Of a stretch of 64,000 nucleotides of DNA, positions 63,431 through 64,000 are shown piece after piece. Under the pieces are notes generated by a model that searched no databases, was not told the origin of the DNA, and saw nothing but the letters and a program-made list of their open reading frames with translations. A program made the position numbers and the translations under genes. Position 1 is the stretch's first letter, and each line of letters starts with the position of its first letter. Source of the stretch: Streptomyces sp. NBC_00286 (GTDB lineage: Bacteria; Actinomycetota; Actinomycetes; Streptomycetales; Streptomycetaceae); NCBI RefSeq assembly GCF_036173125.1, contig NZ_CP108054.1, positions 682,001 to 746,000 on the forward strand, in the 5' to 3' direction.

Positions 63431-64000
63431 GTGGACGACATCCTGCGCTTCGCGCTTCTGGGCCTCGGGCTCGGTGCGCTCTACGCGCTCACCGCACAAG
63501 GCATCGTGCTGATCTACAGAGGCTCCGGCGTCCTGAACTTCGCGCATGGCGCGATCGGGATGACCGCCGCCTATGTGCAATGGGAGCTCGCCACGCAGCA
63601 CGGCGTGCCCTACTGGACCGCCGTCGGCTGCGGGGTCCTGGTGGCCGGGCTACTGGGGGTGCTCACCCATCTGCTGGTGATGCGCCCGCTGCGCCGGGCC
63701 TCCTCACTGGCCCGGCTAGTGGGCACCCTGGCGGTGTTCATCGTGCTCACCGCCGCCGCCGTGAAACGGTACGGCGACAGCGTGCAGCTCGTACCCGGCA
63801 AACTGCCGTCCGACCTGGTGGAAGTGGCCGGGGCGACGGTGTCCGAGGACCGCATCTGGCTGCTCGCCATCGCGATCGCCATCACCGTCGCGCTCCATCT
63901 CCTCTACAAGCGCAGCCTGTTCGGGCTCGGCACCACGGCAGTCGCGGAGAACCAGGCAGCCGCCTCCTCGCTCGGCTGGTCCGCGGATCTGATCGCTGCC
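63431..64000 (+). CDS. livH: Branched-chain amino acid ABC permease (LivH), runs off the end
   Basis: 190 residues visible, open to the window end. VDDILRFALLGLGLGALYAL is the first helix; GIVLIYRGSGVLNFAHGAIG at about 24-43 is the LivH signature. GTG start at 63431 with GGAGG eight bases upstream. Confidence 0.88.
   Translation, partial: MDDILRFALLGLGLGALYALTAQGIVLIYRGSGVLNFAHGAIGMTAAYVQWELATQHGVPYWTAVGCGVLVAGLLGVLTHLLVMRPLRRASSLARLVGTLAVFIVLTAAAVKRYGDSVQLVPGKLPSDLVEVAGATVSEDRIWLLAIAIAITVALHLLYKRSLFGLGTTAVAENQAAASSLGWSADLIAA

Overview
The window is GC-rich throughout (I estimate about 70%) and packed with actinomycete gene families: WhiB, PucR, ECF41-type sigma factor, DosS-type histidine kinase, Acg-type nitroreductases, LpqY-SugABC transporter, DUF309, DUF3140, DUF4394 and DUF4916. 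It is almost certainly chromosomal DNA from Streptomyces or a close relative. The left half looks like variable arm DNA. The right half looks like conserved chromosome.

Region 1 (1-23.7 kb) is a redox/dormancy island. After a partial flavin monooxygenase come a zinc alcohol dehydrogenase, a broken acetyl-CoA synthetase, a small heat-shock protein, a broken pyruvate phosphate dikinase fused to a glycoside phosphorylase remnant, a universal stress protein, two Acg-type nitroreductases, a DosS-type GAF-GAF kinase with the haem-ligand His, an SLC13-type transporter, a D-lactate-dehydrogenase-like protein, a flavin/PPOX protein, a STAS protein and an oleate hydratase. Many intergenic regions here carry a 14-bp dyad, GGGCC-N4-GGCCC or close variants, laid out like a DosR/DevR box. 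The island resembles the hypoxia regulons known from Mycobacterium (DosR) and S. coelicolor (OsdKR), but no response regulator lies in the window. It ends in an rsbR-rsbS-rsbT stressosome operon continued by an ATPase/PP2C phosphatase and a PAS kinase.

Region 2 (24.4-29 kb) is a trehalose-type ABC importer operon (lpqY-sugA-sugB-sugC). Region 3 (29-33 kb) is a graveyard: IS630 and IS3 transposase pieces, the first third of a Tat-exported xanthine-dehydrogenase-type iron-sulfur subunit, a frameshifted transglutaminase-like piece, and a few intact small genes (VOC protein, one unknown).

Region 4 (33-47.6 kb) holds a PucR regulator divergent from a secreted DUF4394 protein, a stand-alone MurE-type ligase, tRNA-Pro(GGG) with a strong hairpin terminator, DUF309, convergent cobF and cobK, a TauE-type permease, a lipase, a whiB-dps pair, DUF3140, an endonuclease-III-like protein, and an NDH-2-like oxidoreductase beside an ECF41-type sigma factor. 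Two short tandem-repeat arrays lie here.

Region 5 (47.7-54.8 kb) is a seven-gene co-directional catabolic cluster: XRE-cupin regulator, M24/creatinase-like hydrolase, E1 alpha and beta of a 2-oxo-acid dehydrogenase, amidohydrolase, bicupin and SDR dehydrogenase. Its substrate is not recognisable. Region 6 (54.9-64 kb) has a secreted pectate lyase-pectin esterase fusion, an AAA ATPase, an alpha/beta hydrolase, a YheO-type regulator coupled to a threonine/serine dehydratase, a NUDIX-like protein, and the start of a branched-chain amino-acid type ABC transporter (livF, livJ, livH, the last running off the end).
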